From contig NZ_KB933406.1 in assembly GCF_000392615.1 (NCBI RefSeq), positions 1 to 64,000 of the forward strand: a DNA stretch of 64,000 nt, written 5' to 3'. This stretch comes from Lysinibacillus sphaericus OT4b.31. GTDB taxonomy: Bacteria > Bacillota > Bacilli > Bacillales_A > Planococcaceae. A model generated the notes under the pieces. That model saw nothing but the letters and a program-made list of their open reading frames with translations. It was not told where the DNA came from and ran no database searches. Numbering within the stretch: position 1 is the first letter of the stretch; the number at the start of each line of letters is the position of its first letter. The position numbers and the translations under genes are program-made. Shown here in pieces: positions 54,946 through 64,000 of this stretch.

Positions 54946-55518
54946 TCAATTAGTCTGCCCTACAGCTACAATTTTACAAGTTGAAATTGCAAATCTAACG
55001 ATTGTATCAGGACTTATTGGTAGAGTACCTAACACTATGCCAAGACCTATTTGTTCTACGTTAAAATCTGCTGCAATAGAACCATTACTTGCTAAAAGAT
55101 TCACAGTGGAACCAATAAGTGTATTCAACAATTTTCTAATTGGTCGTTCACGACAATCACATTCGCACCCAGAATCAACAGGTGGCATCAAGTTGATAGT
55201 AGGTCCCGGCAATAAGAATCCTACCCCTGTTACATCAGAAATATTTACCTCATAGGTTGTCGTTCCATCTGTAACAGTAACTAAAAAATCATTCACATCA
55301 ATAATAGTGAATAAAAAAAAGAGAGGAGGTACATTTGGTGCATCTGCAATAGTGCCAAGAATTACAGTTTGCCCAACAAGTTGTTGTAAGACGGACTGAA
55401 GTGGAAAAACACAACAGTCACAAAGACTCAAACAAGGGGCGCTTGGAGGAGGGCATATAGTTTTCACCGACGGACAACATTCATTAATCACTCTAACTAT
55501 TTTTCTTTTTTTAGAAAT
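54946..55518 (-). CDS. Cys-rich coat- or exosporium-like protein, possible ATT start
   Basis: The open frame has a GTG at 55491 with no ribosome site. Nine codons farther up, an ATT (55516-55518) stands five bases after GGGGTG and gives MSKKRKIVRVINECCPSVK (190 residues). ATT is a rare start, so this needs proof. The protein has cysteine clusters (CPPPSAPCLSLCDCC, SGCECDC) and two similar halves (LQQLVGQTVILG and LNTLIGSTVNLL), as in several spore outer-layer proteins. Role inferred only from composition. Confidence 0.6.
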   Translation of the reverse strand: MSKKRKIVRVINECCPSVKTICPPPSAPCLSLCDCCVFPLQSVLQQLVGQTVILGTIADAPNVPPLFFLFTIIDVNDFLVTVTDGTTTYEVNISDVTGVGFLLPGPTINLMPPVDSGCECDCRERPIRKLLNTLIGSTVNLLASNGSIAADFNVEQIGLGIVLGTLPISPDTIVRFAISTCKIVAVGQTN

Positions 55519-55723
55519 GTTTTCACCCCATCAATTCTTATTCTTATAAAATATGTTTTTAAGCAATATTAAATTGGATTAAACCCTAATAAGCCAAATC
55601 TTTAATGATGGTTCACATTACACTATTGATTGTGGAAAACTATCACGCTCAATTAGCCAAATGTATAGCAGCTCAGAACGCTCGCTAGTTGTTTTGTCCT
55701 CCACAAATAATTTTACAAATGAA

Positions 55724-55747
55724 AAACCACCCATCATGAAGTGGTCT
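55724..55747. terminator. ACCACCCATCA-type hairpin terminator
   Basis: ACCAC paired with GTGGT, then CTTCT. Member of the repeated family, at the end of the 55785-56261 gene. Confidence 0.6.
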
Positions 55748-55784
55748 TCTATGGCTTATTTAACTCAAGTACCTGTTAGTTCAC

Positions 55785-56261
55785 TCATAACACTATCTTT
55801 TTAACCATTTGATAATTAGTTAATTTAACACCTTTTCGTTCTACGGTTTGTAAACAAACTGTTTTATACCCTCGACGTTCAAAAAATGGCTTAGCAGTAA
55901 TACTAGCTTCCGTGTCAATTTCTAAAATCTTTATTTTTTTTGCTTCAGATTCAAGCGAATTAACTAGAGCTGAAGCTATACCTTGTCCTTGATAATCTTT
56001 ATGAACATACAGTCTATCTAAGTGTCCATTAAGCGTTAAATCGATAAAACCAACTACTTTATCATTTACTTTTGCAACAAGTGTTATATTTTGACCCAAT
56101 GATTTTTTCCACGATTTCGTTTTAAATTCTTTTTCATCTTTTGGTGCCCAAATATCTAAATGTTCTTGCGAATAATCTTTCAAATTAACTGAATGAACTG
56201 TTTCGTAAAATAAAGAAACAATTTCTTCAGTATCAGTTTCCTTAAATTTTATAATAATCAT
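55785..56261 (-). CDS. GNAT family acetyltransferase
   Basis: 158 residues. The acetyl-CoA loop reads RLYVHKDYQGQGIASALVNS and the family ending is PFFERRGYKTV. Ribosome site GAGAGGT. Substrate unknown; resembles the YafP-like group. Confidence 0.85.
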   Translation of the reverse strand: MIIIKFKETDTEEIVSLFYETVHSVNLKDYSQEHLDIWAPKDEKEFKTKSWKKSLGQNITLVAKVNDKVVGFIDLTLNGHLDRLYVHKDYQGQGIASALVNSLESEAKKIKILEIDTEASITAKPFFERRGYKTVCLQTVERKGVKLTNYQMVKKIVL

Positions 56262-56874
56262 TTTTTAATGTACCTCTCTATATATTAGAATAAGTATATT
56301 TTATTATTAAACCTTTTCTTCAACTAACCTGCCCCATGCATTGAAGAAAAAAATAAGAGCTGTTTTAACAGCTCAATGCTCTCCAAGTAAAGCCTTTGTT
56401 GATTTAAATGTAAATTTTCACAAAAACCTTGCTTGTTTGATGGTATTTTCTTTAGGTTGGTTATAGCAGTTACTTTTGTGGACAAATTCTTTAGTCATTC
56501 CACAGTGTAAACATATAAACCTTCTTGTAATTCCGGTTCCATAAGACACGCCTTATTTTAGATAAATTGATAATATTATAAAAATGATAGTAAATCCTTC
56601 TTCCACTATCCTCCGTTTCGTTCTTAGCTCCAATGAAGTCAGGTTCACTATGAAACTGAGCAGCCAATACAATCAAACAGCATCACTTGGCTGTTAAAAT
56701 AGACACTGTGAACATTAATAAAATTAATACCTTTTTTAAAGGTAATCCTTCTTCCTTGCCCTTTATACACAGTTTAAAATGAATCACGGTATTAAAATCC
56801 CGTATTTACCATTTTTTAAAAATTAAACAATTTACTCACAAAGTATCCACTTTTCACGATACCCCCTTTCATTG
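56262..56874. other. Intergenic region
   Basis: A hairpin (GAGCTGTT with AACAGCTC, about 56354-56371) probably ends plus-strand transcription. A 61-codon minus-strand frame at 56491-56676 has no ribosome site and no recognisable family; probably a remnant. Confidence 0.35.
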
Positions 56875-57060
56875 CTAATAGATCCTCCGGTACATCATGC
56901 AATAATCCATTATATTATCTTTCTTATAGTTTTTGTCTGGAATACAAGCGTCCCGCCTCCATTTGATTTCTTTATTGTTTAATTTAAATAATTCATCATC
57001 CATACGGTTTCCTATCGCATCCTTCCTTTTTGGGCTATTAACAGAATTATTGCACTTCAT
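56875..57060 (-). CDS. Small hypothetical protein
   Basis: 61 residues with AAGGGAGCC six bases before the ATG, so it is probably expressed. Charged and soluble (DDELFKLNNKEIKWRRDA). Not recognised. Confidence 0.5.
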   Translation of the reverse strand: MKCNNSVNSPKRKDAIGNRMDDELFKLNNKEIKWRRDACIPDKNYKKDNIMDYCMMYRRIY

Positions 57061-57310
57061 TGATTCGGCTCCCTTCAGGCTAACCTGTAAGACCAGGCGG
57101 TTGTAAAATCTTAATTGTCTTTTCTGCTTTTTTCTTCACTTGGCGTTTCGTTATATTGTTACGAAACACTTTTGTAAGGCTTCATGAAAAACGTTGCCAT
57201 CTATAAAGGTGAAATCAGTATATAGCGATTTGCACTCATTAACTCTTGTACAGTGAAGTTAATTTTCTTCGTCTAATATATTCCATAATAGACATATCCG
57301 TTGAAAATAA
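57061..57310 (-). pseudogene. Joined fragments including an AraC-type end
   Basis: MSIMEYIRRRKLTSLYKS resembles the middle of an AraC-family DNA-binding domain. It is followed by another gene piece with a frameshift (FIDGNVFHEALQK ... KRQVKKKAEKTIKILQPPGL). Neither has a start. Degraded junction of two genes. Confidence 0.35.
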
Positions 57311-57599
57311 AACAAAGATGTAAACTCAGCTAGTAAATATTATTCCAAATAATCTCTTTTTCTAATCTAACCTACTCAAAGCCCTCAGTCTTTGTTTATA
57401 CATTAAAACATCCTGACTTTTTTATCCTGTCATTTAAAGCTATCTTTGGACTGGTGAAAAGAAGAGTCAGAACTTTATTGCGCCAAAAATACATATTTGT
57501 ATTGGCTTAAAAATTTATACTTTTTCACGCCTTATTCTTAGTTGCAATTATTCTAATCCTCCCATATGAAATATGAAGCGAATTTTATCTAAGAGAACG

Positions 57600-57927
57600 A
57601 AACACAGATATAACTGAAAAAGAATTAAAGAAGAAAAAGCCTAACAGAAAAATCGGAAAGTACAATTATTGACGCTATAAAAGAAAAAATAATAAAAAAG
57701 AATAACGAATCGTATTTATAGTTGAAGATGCCAAACTTTTAAAAATCATATTAAATGCGGATGAAAGTTTGACGGTTAAGTCAAGCAAAAAAAGCATGTG
57801 GATAAAAACAGTGGATGCTCTAGAAGCAGTGCATTCCATCGATGAAATCAAGAAAGTGGTTATTATATGGATGTATCCAATGGTTGATACTTACAGAAAT
57901 ACTGAAGCGTTAGAGGTTATCAAATGA
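57600..57927 (+). pseudogene. Unidentified gene with two in-frame stops
   Basis: One frame carries ITEKELKKKKPNRKIGKYNY, stop, a short stretch, stop, then RIVFIVEDAKLLKIILNADE and VDALEAVHSIDEIKKVVIIW to TGA. Coding character of the second half is strong. Parent family not recognised. Confidence 0.4.
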
Positions 57928-58052
57928 GTGGCTTTTTAATTATCAAAAATAAACGATTTTTATTATGGTAAAAAAATCTTTTTTTGGTTAAAGTTGTTTT
58001 TGTAGGTTATTCTAAAAAATTGCCTTACTCAATTTTAAAGGAGGATACATAA

Positions 58053-59096
58053 GTGATTAAGTTAATCAAACATAGTATTATTTCTATAGCAATAATACTG
58101 CTAGCACTAGTGAGCTTTAGTGTTGAAAAAGCGCAGGCTGAAGATGGATATTCAGAAAATTTAATACCTAAAATGACTTCGGATGAATCAGGGTTTGGTA
58201 AAGCATCATCTTCAAGTAACCATGTTGAAACACCAAGTTGGAAAGCATTTGATGGTATAGAATACTATAATAGTGGTGGTGCAAACTATGCTTGGGGAAC
58301 GCTCGAAAAAACTGGATGGTTAGCCTATGAATTCTCAAGTCCAAAAGCAATTAGTAAATACGTAATGCATAATCAAGGAAGCTGGCCAGAACTTTTTCCA
58401 AATACCTGGACTTTTGAGGCTTGGGATGGTTCAAATTGGATAGTATTGGATTCTCATAGCAATGTTACAGTAGACGACTGGAGAAAGAATCCGAAACAAA
58501 GCTTCACTTTTGAAAATTCTGGTTATTATAACAAGTACAGAGTTAACATTACACTTACTAACAGCAAATATCATGCAGTAAACACAGCAATATCTGAACT
58601 ACAAATGATGGAAAAAATTTCAACACCATCAAAACCTGTATCAATAGCATTAGATAGAAATGTATTAGAACTTCTAGAAGGCAGTCAAGATAAGTTAATA
58701 GCAACGGTTACTCCCGATACTGCAACAGTAATATGGTCATCTAGTGATGAATCAATTGCTACTGTAGATCAAGATGGTAATGTAATGGCACTTCGCGAAG
58801 GTGAAGTGCTAATTACTGCAAAGATTGAAAACACCGATATTGCAGCTACTAGTACAGTGGTAGTAAAAAAACCAGCTAATGAGTTTTCAAGTGCTATTCT
58901 GAGTATCACTTTGATAGATGGTATAACAAAAGAATACGATGTAACTAATAAAGTTTTAAATGACTACTTAAATTGGTTTGATAGTGCACAAGGTACTTCA
59001 ACATACAAATTTTCAAAAACTATCTCCCCTTATAAAAGGGTAACTGAATATATCGTACATGATAAGATTGCTTCATTTGAAGTAAGAGAATACTAA
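58053..59096 (+). CDS. Secreted protein with discoidin-like and Big2 domains
   Basis: 347 residues, GTG start behind AAGGAGG. Signal peptide to about residue 29 (cut after AQA). Residues 35-190 look like an F5/8-type C (discoidin) fold (SWKAFDGIEYYNSGGANYAW, YRVNITLTNSKYHAVNTAIS), a carbohydrate- or ligand-binding module. Residues 195-270 are a bacterial Ig-like Big2 domain (ATVTPDTATVIWSSSDESIA then TVDQDGNVMA). The last 70 residues are unassigned. Probably extracellular and surface-binding. No anchor seen. Confidence 0.8.
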   Translation: MIKLIKHSIISIAIILLALVSFSVEKAQAEDGYSENLIPKMTSDESGFGKASSSSNHVETPSWKAFDGIEYYNSGGANYAWGTLEKTGWLAYEFSSPKAISKYVMHNQGSWPELFPNTWTFEAWDGSNWIVLDSHSNVTVDDWRKNPKQSFTFENSGYYNKYRVNITLTNSKYHAVNTAISELQMMEKISTPSKPVSIALDRNVLELLEGSQDKLIATVTPDTATVIWSSSDESIATVDQDGNVMALREGEVLITAKIENTDIAATSTVVVKKPANEFSSAILSITLIDGITKEYDVTNKVLNDYLNWFDSAQGTSTYKFSKTISPYKRVTEYIVHDKIASFEVREY

Positions 59097-59106
59097 ACAT
59101 AAAAAG

Positions 59107-59137
59107 ACCAGGTACTCACGTAAAAAGGGGCCCTGGT
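59107..59137. terminator. CCAGG-type hairpin
   Basis: CCAGG paired with CCTGG. It is between convergent genes. Confidence 0.55.
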
Positions 59138-59337
59138 TATTTGTTTACTTCTTCAGGAACCTTATCAAAATTAAACCCTTTAAACGATACTATTTTTAAC
59201 ATTCCAGTGTTTGTTCTTTCGAGATACTGAACTTTACAATACAACTTTGACTCCAGCCATATCATATCGCGCTCTACCTTGGTTATAATTTGTTTGGCTA
59301 TTTGGCGAAAAGCTTCCTTTTCTTCAGGTTTAACCAA
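59137..59337 (-). pseudogene. ATP-dependent DNA ligase, C-terminal fragment
   Basis: 66 codons. The end LESKLYCKVQYLERTNTGML then KIVSFKGFNFDKVPEE matches the OB-fold end of bacterial ATP-dependent DNA ligases (the V-Y-ERT-G-LR and DK-PEE pattern). All catalytic parts are missing. A TTG could start it, but it is most likely a leftover. Confidence 0.65.
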
Positions 59338-59450
59338 TATCTTAGTTTAACTAATTCAAATTCTTAAGAAATCTTCATAAAATTTCTCATTAATTATTAA
59401 TAATTTCCATTTACAATAAAGTGAAATAAATTAGTTAGGAGCGTCTTATC

Positions 59451-60875
59451 TTGGGAGTTACAGAAATTATTAATAATATCCGGTATTTAATGTTGCCAGT
59501 AATCATTATTCTTGTAGTTGAGTTCTTACTTATCGCATTATATTACTTCTTTTATTATAGAAAACAACAAACAGACCGAAAAAAAATTCAAATAAAGAAA
59601 CTTATTCTTGGCGCACTTTTCATAGGATATATTGTTTTTGTGTGTGAGCTAACTATTATTGGTCGTGGCACTTCACACTACTTGCAGATGAACCTTCATC
59701 CGTTCAGTGGTTATATTGATGCGTGGAAAAAATACTCTTTACGTGATCTACAAAATTGTATTTTTAATATATTAATGTTTGTTCCATTAGGCATTTTCTT
59801 GCCTTTAATTATCGCTAAAACTAAAGAGTTTAAGTGGCTTCTTCTTGTTGTTGTAAGTGCCACACTGTCTATTGAAACGTATCAGACACTTTCAGGAGCA
59901 GGGATTTTTGAGCTTGATGATTTAATTAACAATTCACTTGGTGGGATTATTGGATACCAGTTATACAGACTAGGAGCTTCCATTGCTCATCACAAAAAAG
60001 TAAAAATAAAAAGTCTGGTCGGAACCCTTTCTATACCTCTCTTGATGGGTTTGATTTTTCTTGGGATGAATATTATCTACGCCCAAAAGGAGTTTGGTCA
60101 TCTAGCAATAAACGCGTATACAAAATCGAATATGTCAGGTGTTTCTTTATCAACTTCATTAGAATTAAGCCCATTACCCGCAGTTGCCCCAGTATATAAG
60201 AAAATGATTAATAATGTTGGAGCTGAAGCCCTGTTGCAAGAGAAATTAGGATTATCAGAGTTGAGTGCACAGGTTATTAGTGGTGATCGTGAGATTCTAT
60301 TGGAAGATAAAGCAGGGGTCCCATATACGTTATTTATAAGTTCAGAGGGAAGTTGGTCATTATCAGATAATCTTTATACACCAGAGCAAACTTCATTAGC
60401 CGAGCAAGAACCAATGGTTGACAAGGCATTAGCAATGATGGACGAACTTTCTATACTACCCCAAGATGCAGAATTTACTGTATTAGAGAGTGGAGATTTT
60501 GAATGGAAGCTTCCAGATCGTACTGATTTAAGCAACGATTATTGGCATGGAGATTTAAGTCTTGGGCTTAAACCCGATGGCAGTGTTTATTCATTATCGT
60601 ATAATCTTCATAAAAACCAATTTATACGGGAAGTGAACATCTTGTCATTTGCAGAGGTGTATGAGCGAATTAAGAATGGAGAATTTCCCCAAATAAAATA
60701 TAATGCACTGGTAAAGGAAGAAGAACTTATTATAAAAAAAGGTGACCAACTTGATGTAGAATTAATTGAGCTTTCGTATATGTATGACACGAAAGATTTC
60801 TATCAGCCAGTATACAGAGTTTCTGGAACATTTAACGGAAAAAGTTGGTTCACCTTGATTCAAGCAAAAAAGTAG
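59451..60875 (+). CDS. VanZ-domain membrane protein with extracellular domain
   Basis: 474 residues, TTG start behind TAGGAGCG. The N-terminal third is a VanZ-like five-segment region (LHPFSGYIDAWKKY, NILMFVPLGIFLPLI, SIETYQTLSGAGIFELDDLI, NNSLGGIIGY). After a sixth segment (about 195-215) there is a 250-residue outer domain. VanZ-type proteins are linked to teicoplanin tolerance, but most have other, unknown roles. Intact and monocistronic. Confidence 0.82.
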   Translation: MGVTEIINNIRYLMLPVIIILVVEFLLIALYYFFYYRKQQTDRKKIQIKKLILGALFIGYIVFVCELTIIGRGTSHYLQMNLHPFSGYIDAWKKYSLRDLQNCIFNILMFVPLGIFLPLIIAKTKEFKWLLLVVVSATLSIETYQTLSGAGIFELDDLINNSLGGIIGYQLYRLGASIAHHKKVKIKSLVGTLSIPLLMGLIFLGMNIIYAQKEFGHLAINAYTKSNMSGVSLSTSLELSPLPAVAPVYKKMINNVGAEALLQEKLGLSELSAQVISGDREILLEDKAGVPYTLFISSEGSWSLSDNLYTPEQTSLAEQEPMVDKALAMMDELSILPQDAEFTVLESGDFEWKLPDRTDLSNDYWHGDLSLGLKPDGSVYSLSYNLHKNQFIREVNILSFAEVYERIKNGEFPQIKYNALVKEEELIIKKGDQLDVELIELSYMYDTKDFYQPVYRVSGTFNGKSWFTLIQAKK

Positions 60876-61146
60876 TCATATCGTTCGGTAGCCCACGTTT
60901 CAACCTGGCTTTGATGTTAAGTTGGGATTAGGTACATCTTAACCCTTTGTGCAGAAGGGAAAAGATGCACCTGAAATAGTATATCAATTCAGGAATCTAA
61001 AGAGTATCCAACAAATGGATTAAAAAGAAATATAATGCTAACGTCTTGAATAATATACATTTTTAACTAATAATCACCAAGTATTAAAATAATTCTAAAC
61101 GATTTCAAGTTCGGCTAAAATAGCTTTGTTGGTCATTCATGCTATT
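60876..61146. other. Intergenic region with a gene fragment
   Basis: A plus-strand fragment (FQPGFDVKLGLGTS, stop, PFVQKGKDAPEIVYQF) is present without a start. Nothing else recognised. Confidence 0.3.
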
Positions 61147-61568
61147 TATTTCTAATTTGCTGAATAGTAATATACAAACCAATCAAACGATCAGTTGTCA
61201 TCATGCCATACTGTAAATCCTTCACGTGTGAAACCTGATAATACCATCCTTTACCGCCTGGGCAATAAAGTTTTCAGTTTCAGTTTTCATAGCCAGTGAA
61301 CCTGATTTGTATTTGTCACTTCGATTTCCTCCTTTTTGTCTTCCATAATTAATTGAACTTGTCCTCTACTATTATTCGGTACATTTATTTGTCCTTCTAA
61401 CTTGTATCCCTTTGGCAGTAACCAATTAGCTTTTACTTCAAAATGCGGTCGGTCAATAGCGTTAGTCCAAGCATCTCTCCACTCGATGCCTATCTTCTTA
61501 GCAATAGACCCTACTGGATTCAATATAGTCCTCACACTGAACTGAGTGCAATCCACGTAACCAAGCAC
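61147..61568 (-). pseudogene. M15-type endolysin, C-terminal remnant
   Basis: KKIGIEWRDAWTNAIDRPHF is the metal-binding end of peptidase M15 phage endolysins (D-W ... D-PHFE). VKANWLLPKGYKLEGQINVP then NNSRGQVQLIMED follows, and a shifted frame carries GGKGWYYQVSHVKDLQYGM to the stop at 61147. A copy of the middle part lies at 40.3 kb. The N-terminal half is missing. Confidence 0.6.
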
Positions 61569-61860
61569 TCATCTATCCCATCCTCGAATCGTCTGAGAAC
61601 GCCTGTCCTAGCCACGATTAGATAGCCTGTGTGATTGATTCCTCTGTTTCACTATTAACGCTCACAGATGCTATAGGCTCGTTAAATCTTCTAGGATATT
61701 GCTATGGTTACTCATGTTAGCTAACTAAAAGTTGAATCGATTGAACTCATCGTGTTGGCTTAGGTAACAGTCAAACTCATATGTTACACATTTACCATTC
61801 ATCTACCAACCCAAACTCTGCTATGTTACAATTTCGATATAGAAAAAAATTTTCAGTTAG
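61569..61860. repeat. Repeated intergenic block
   Basis: Bases around 61545-61610 (GCAATCCACG-AACCAAGCA ... CTCGAATCGTCTGAG) recur at 63275-63325, and the stretch with TTCCTCT ... CGCTCA-AGGCTCGTTAA recurs at 62220-62270. These blocks frame the two small membrane genes below. Confidence 0.55.
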
Positions 61861-61887
61861 TTTAAAAAAGACAGGAGGATTTGAGTT

Positions 61888-62058
61888 GTGAATAGTTTTA
61901 ATACAGGAGATATTTTATTTAGTGCTTTCTCGATTTTCGGGTTATTATTTTCCCTTGTTCCAATTATTTTTTTCCTTTGGTTTGCTATCAGTACAACTAA
62001 GCAATTAAAAAGGCAATCCATATTATTGGAAGAAATCAATGAAAAATTAAAACGTTAA
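61888..62058 (+). CDS. Small DUF4083-like membrane protein
   Basis: 56 codons, GTG start behind AGGAGG (nine bases). One membrane segment (LFSAFSIFGLLFSLVPIIFF) and a charged tail (KQLKRQSILLEEINEKLKR), the layout of DUF4083 proteins. The upstream 90 bases match those of the next gene, so both seem to be driven by copies of one promoter. Confidence 0.6.
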   Translation: MNSFNTGDILFSAFSIFGLLFSLVPIIFFLWFAISTTKQLKRQSILLEEINEKLKR

Positions 62059-62423
62059 CAAGGATTATTATCTCCTTTTTAACAAACGAAACAATATCCT
62101 TCACACACCAATCTAAGGACTTTTGCGTAGAATTACACACTCAAGTCCTTTTGTTGTATTCCTCAATCACTTCTACAGCTTCATACGTGACTCAGTAGCA
62201 CCAATCAGACTACCAGTGTAAATGATTCCTCTACTTTCATACCAACGCTCATAGGCTCGTTAATCCCTTCTAGAGGCTTGTTACGATTGTTATTGTAACT
62301 GTCGATATCATTATTGTATATATTCCATTTATATACCAAATGAAACTTTGCTATGTTATGATTTCTATATGGATTGAATTTTTAGTTAGTTAATAAAGAA
62401 GCAGGTTTGAGAGGTGAGTGAAA
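62059..62423. other. Repeat block with promoter copy
   Basis: The hairpin AGGACTT-GCGT ... CAAGTCCTTTTG near 62115-62150 ends the small gene. The segment 62330-62420 repeats the leader of the 61888 gene (ACCAA-TTTGCTATGTTA-ATTTC-ATAT-GA). Confidence 0.5.
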
Positions 62424-62849
62424 TTGAATAATAGTGAATTAGGAACATTATTACTTTTTCTAATTGTGCTAGTTTTAGTACTTAGTATTTTTGGATTTGT
62501 AATTAGAAAGTTCTTAGGTGCTAAGAGAAAGAAATGGTTTTCTTATAATCACATTAACGAAAGACATAAAAAACTAGATTGGTCAGTACGAATATTTTTT
62601 ACCATACTATTATTAATTAGTACGTATTATTCGATTAACAATAATGAAATTTTGTCCTATTGGTATTTCGAAACATGGTTTATCTTAATTGTGTTTGTAT
62701 TAACATCTGAATTGTTACGTGCATTTATGGAATGGAAATACGCAGAAAATAAAAAAGACTTTGTTGCTACTATCACAGAAATCTTATTTATGACTAGCAT
62801 AGTATTTTTGACGATAATAACTGATTTTTTCGGCTTATTTAATATTTAA
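62424..62849 (+). CDS. DUF4181 family membrane protein
   Basis: 141 residues from TTG 62424, six bases after AGAGGTGA; the GTG two codons upstream lies directly on that site. Four membrane segments. SYNHINERHKKLDWSVRIFF and LLRAFMEWKYAENKKDF are the family marks. Function unknown. Starts in a position parallel to the 61888 gene. Confidence 0.78.
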   Translation: MNNSELGTLLLFLIVLVLVLSIFGFVIRKFLGAKRKKWFSYNHINERHKKLDWSVRIFFTILLLISTYYSINNNEILSYWYFETWFILIVFVLTSELLRAFMEWKYAENKKDFVATITEILFMTSIVFLTIITDFFGLFNI

Positions 62850-62903
62850 TCGGGCGCTATAAAAGACCATTCGTCAATTTAATAGCCATCACATATTAAT
62901 CTA

Positions 62904-62940
62904 GGGGCTTGTACCTAAAAATTACACGCAAGCCCTTTTG
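62904..62940 (+). terminator. Terminator after the DUF4181 gene
   Basis: GGGCTTGT paired with GCAAGCCC, followed by TTTTG; same family as 35802-35840. Confidence 0.75.
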
Positions 62941-63350
62941 TTATGTTCCTCAATTGCCCCTACACCCTCTAGCGTGGCTCAGATGATGTTCCATTCTTGT
63001 GGCTCGTTTATGAGCGTATGACAGCACACTAGAATCTAAGTGTGGCACATTGTCACGCTTAGACCTAACCGTTAACTTGAAAAGCTAAATTCCTCAAGGT
63101 AAAGGGTTAGACCTTTCGGATTCATTTAGAAACCAATGACCTAAACCGTTCAATTTGAACTGATTAGTTTTGCAGGGTACACACAGAACCTTGCTAACTC
63201 TACCCAGTGTGTAGTTAGAATCTTTTATTCTGCAACAAGGTTAATCCTTGCATCTAAGAGAACTGACCTAAGAGCAATCCACGCAACCAAGTATACGCCT
63301 AGCTGATACTCGAATCGTCTGAGGGCTGTTCTGAGAAGTTAAGCAACAAA
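62941..63350. other. Intergenic region with repeat pieces
   Basis: No gene. Contains a copy of the block also found at 61.55 kb (63275-63325). Confidence 0.45.
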
Positions 63351-63492
63351 AAAAAGCACACCAACTTAATGATGAGCTATCGCAATCTCATCACAACTTG
63401 ATTTATAAGCTCATACCTCTCTACACCAATATTTGTAAATGTGTTACACTATACCAAACAACTGATTATTCAGTTATTCAACTAACGGTGCA
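63351..63492. repeat. Long dispersed repeat, copy 2
   Basis: Counterpart of 47943-48061, with an extra piece of about 20 bases in the middle; ends TTATTCAACTAACGGTGCA exactly as copy 1. Confidence 0.8.
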
Positions 63493-63552
63493 CATAGGGC
63501 AAGAAAAAAATAGTTTATCCTAAAGAATATGGTAATTGAAGGAGGTTATTTT

Positions 63553-63933
63553 ATGTTTAAACGAATTTTATTTGTTAGTGGCTTACTTGTTTTAGGTATA
63601 AGTATTGGAAATTTTTTCTTCGGTAATAGTTTAGCTGACAACATAGATGATAACTTCAAACATGAAATAAAAATAACTTATCCTCAAAATGGGCAAGGGC
63701 AAACGTTTGGTTCAGCATCGGATGCTTCTTCTTATGAAGATGAACCCGATTTAATTAGAGCTATAGGAATAGACGGTACAAAAGGGTATGCAAAAAAAGC
63801 AGATTTGAATGGTCCTCAGCCTAAAACCCCGAAAGAAGCAGTTAGACTTACAAATGAAGCTAAACCAAGAGAAATTCCTTTGTATGATGTTGATGGAGAG
63901 ACTATTATTGGTAAGTTTATTGTAGGTGGATAG
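63553..63933 (+). CDS. Secreted hypothetical protein
   Basis: 126 residues from ATG 63553 (MFKRILFVSGLLV), behind GGAGG. Signal peptide with a hydrophobic core of about 15 residues (cleavage near SLA). The mature part is polar, with PQNGQGQTFGSASDASSYED and a C-terminal SH3-like piece (REIPLYDVDGETIIGKFIV). Not recognised. Confidence 0.65.
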   Translation: MFKRILFVSGLLVLGISIGNFFFGNSLADNIDDNFKHEIKITYPQNGQGQTFGSASDASSYEDEPDLIRAIGIDGTKGYAKKADLNGPQPKTPKEAVRLTNEAKPREIPLYDVDGETIIGKFIVGG

Positions 63934-64000
63934 AAGTTGTTCTATTATTGAACAGCTTCTATTTATAAGTAAAGAGTGTTATTAAAGTAACGAGGGCTTT

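Overview
The window is low-GC, Gram-positive, spore-forming DNA. Three things point to Bacillales, most likely Lysinibacillus: a GerA-type germination receptor operon, a YjcZ-type small spore protein, and a serS gene under a T-box leader. The genus call is inference from protein resemblance and repeat style. The left third is mostly intact chromosomal DNA. The right half, from about 32 kb on, is accessory DNA full of pseudogenes, phage leftovers, dispersed repeats and small membrane-protein genes.

Layout. 1-3.2 kb: a broken TPR-like gene, a DUF2975 membrane protein, and serS with its T-box. 3.5-10.6 kb: a complete petrobactin operon, asbABCDEF, on the minus strand, preceded by two perfect Fur boxes and a 22-bp palindrome. 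11.6-15.3 kb: a three-gene germinant receptor operon. 15.9-17.2 kb: a drug-efflux gene behind a possible leader peptide. 17-33 kb: small enzymes and regulators, comprising an SDR with an altered catalytic motif, several GNAT acetyltransferases, an aldo/keto reductase, a LysR regulator, a HicB-like orphan, a serine hydrolase, and a MarR-MFS pair with a palindromic operator.

33-64 kb: frameshifted or fragmentary genes (DNA alkylation repair protein, zinc metalloprotease, methyltransferase, a WYL regulator, a Cfr-like rRNA methylase tail, an ATP-dependent DNA ligase tail, M15 endolysin tails) lie among intact genes (holin, PadR pair, metallo-beta-lactamase-fold protein, Lsa-type ABC-F protein, leucine-rich-repeat protein, Cys-rich coat-like protein, VanZ-domain protein, discoidin/Big2 secreted protein). 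A Ger(x)C gene appears cut and partly inverted at 38.4-39.1 kb.

How the genes work together. AsbF makes 3,4-dihydroxybenzoate, AsbC loads it on AsbD, AsbE transfers it, and AsbA and AsbB join the arms to citrate, under iron control by Fur. The Ger proteins form a membrane complex that senses germinants. The Lsa-type gene carries a layered leader (terminator/antiterminator pair, a 17-residue leader peptide, a long hairpin over its 3' end, and a hairpin at the Shine-Dalgarno), which suggests drug-induced expression. I found no rRNA, tRNA, CRISPR array or complete insertion sequence. All family calls were made by eye, and no database search was run.
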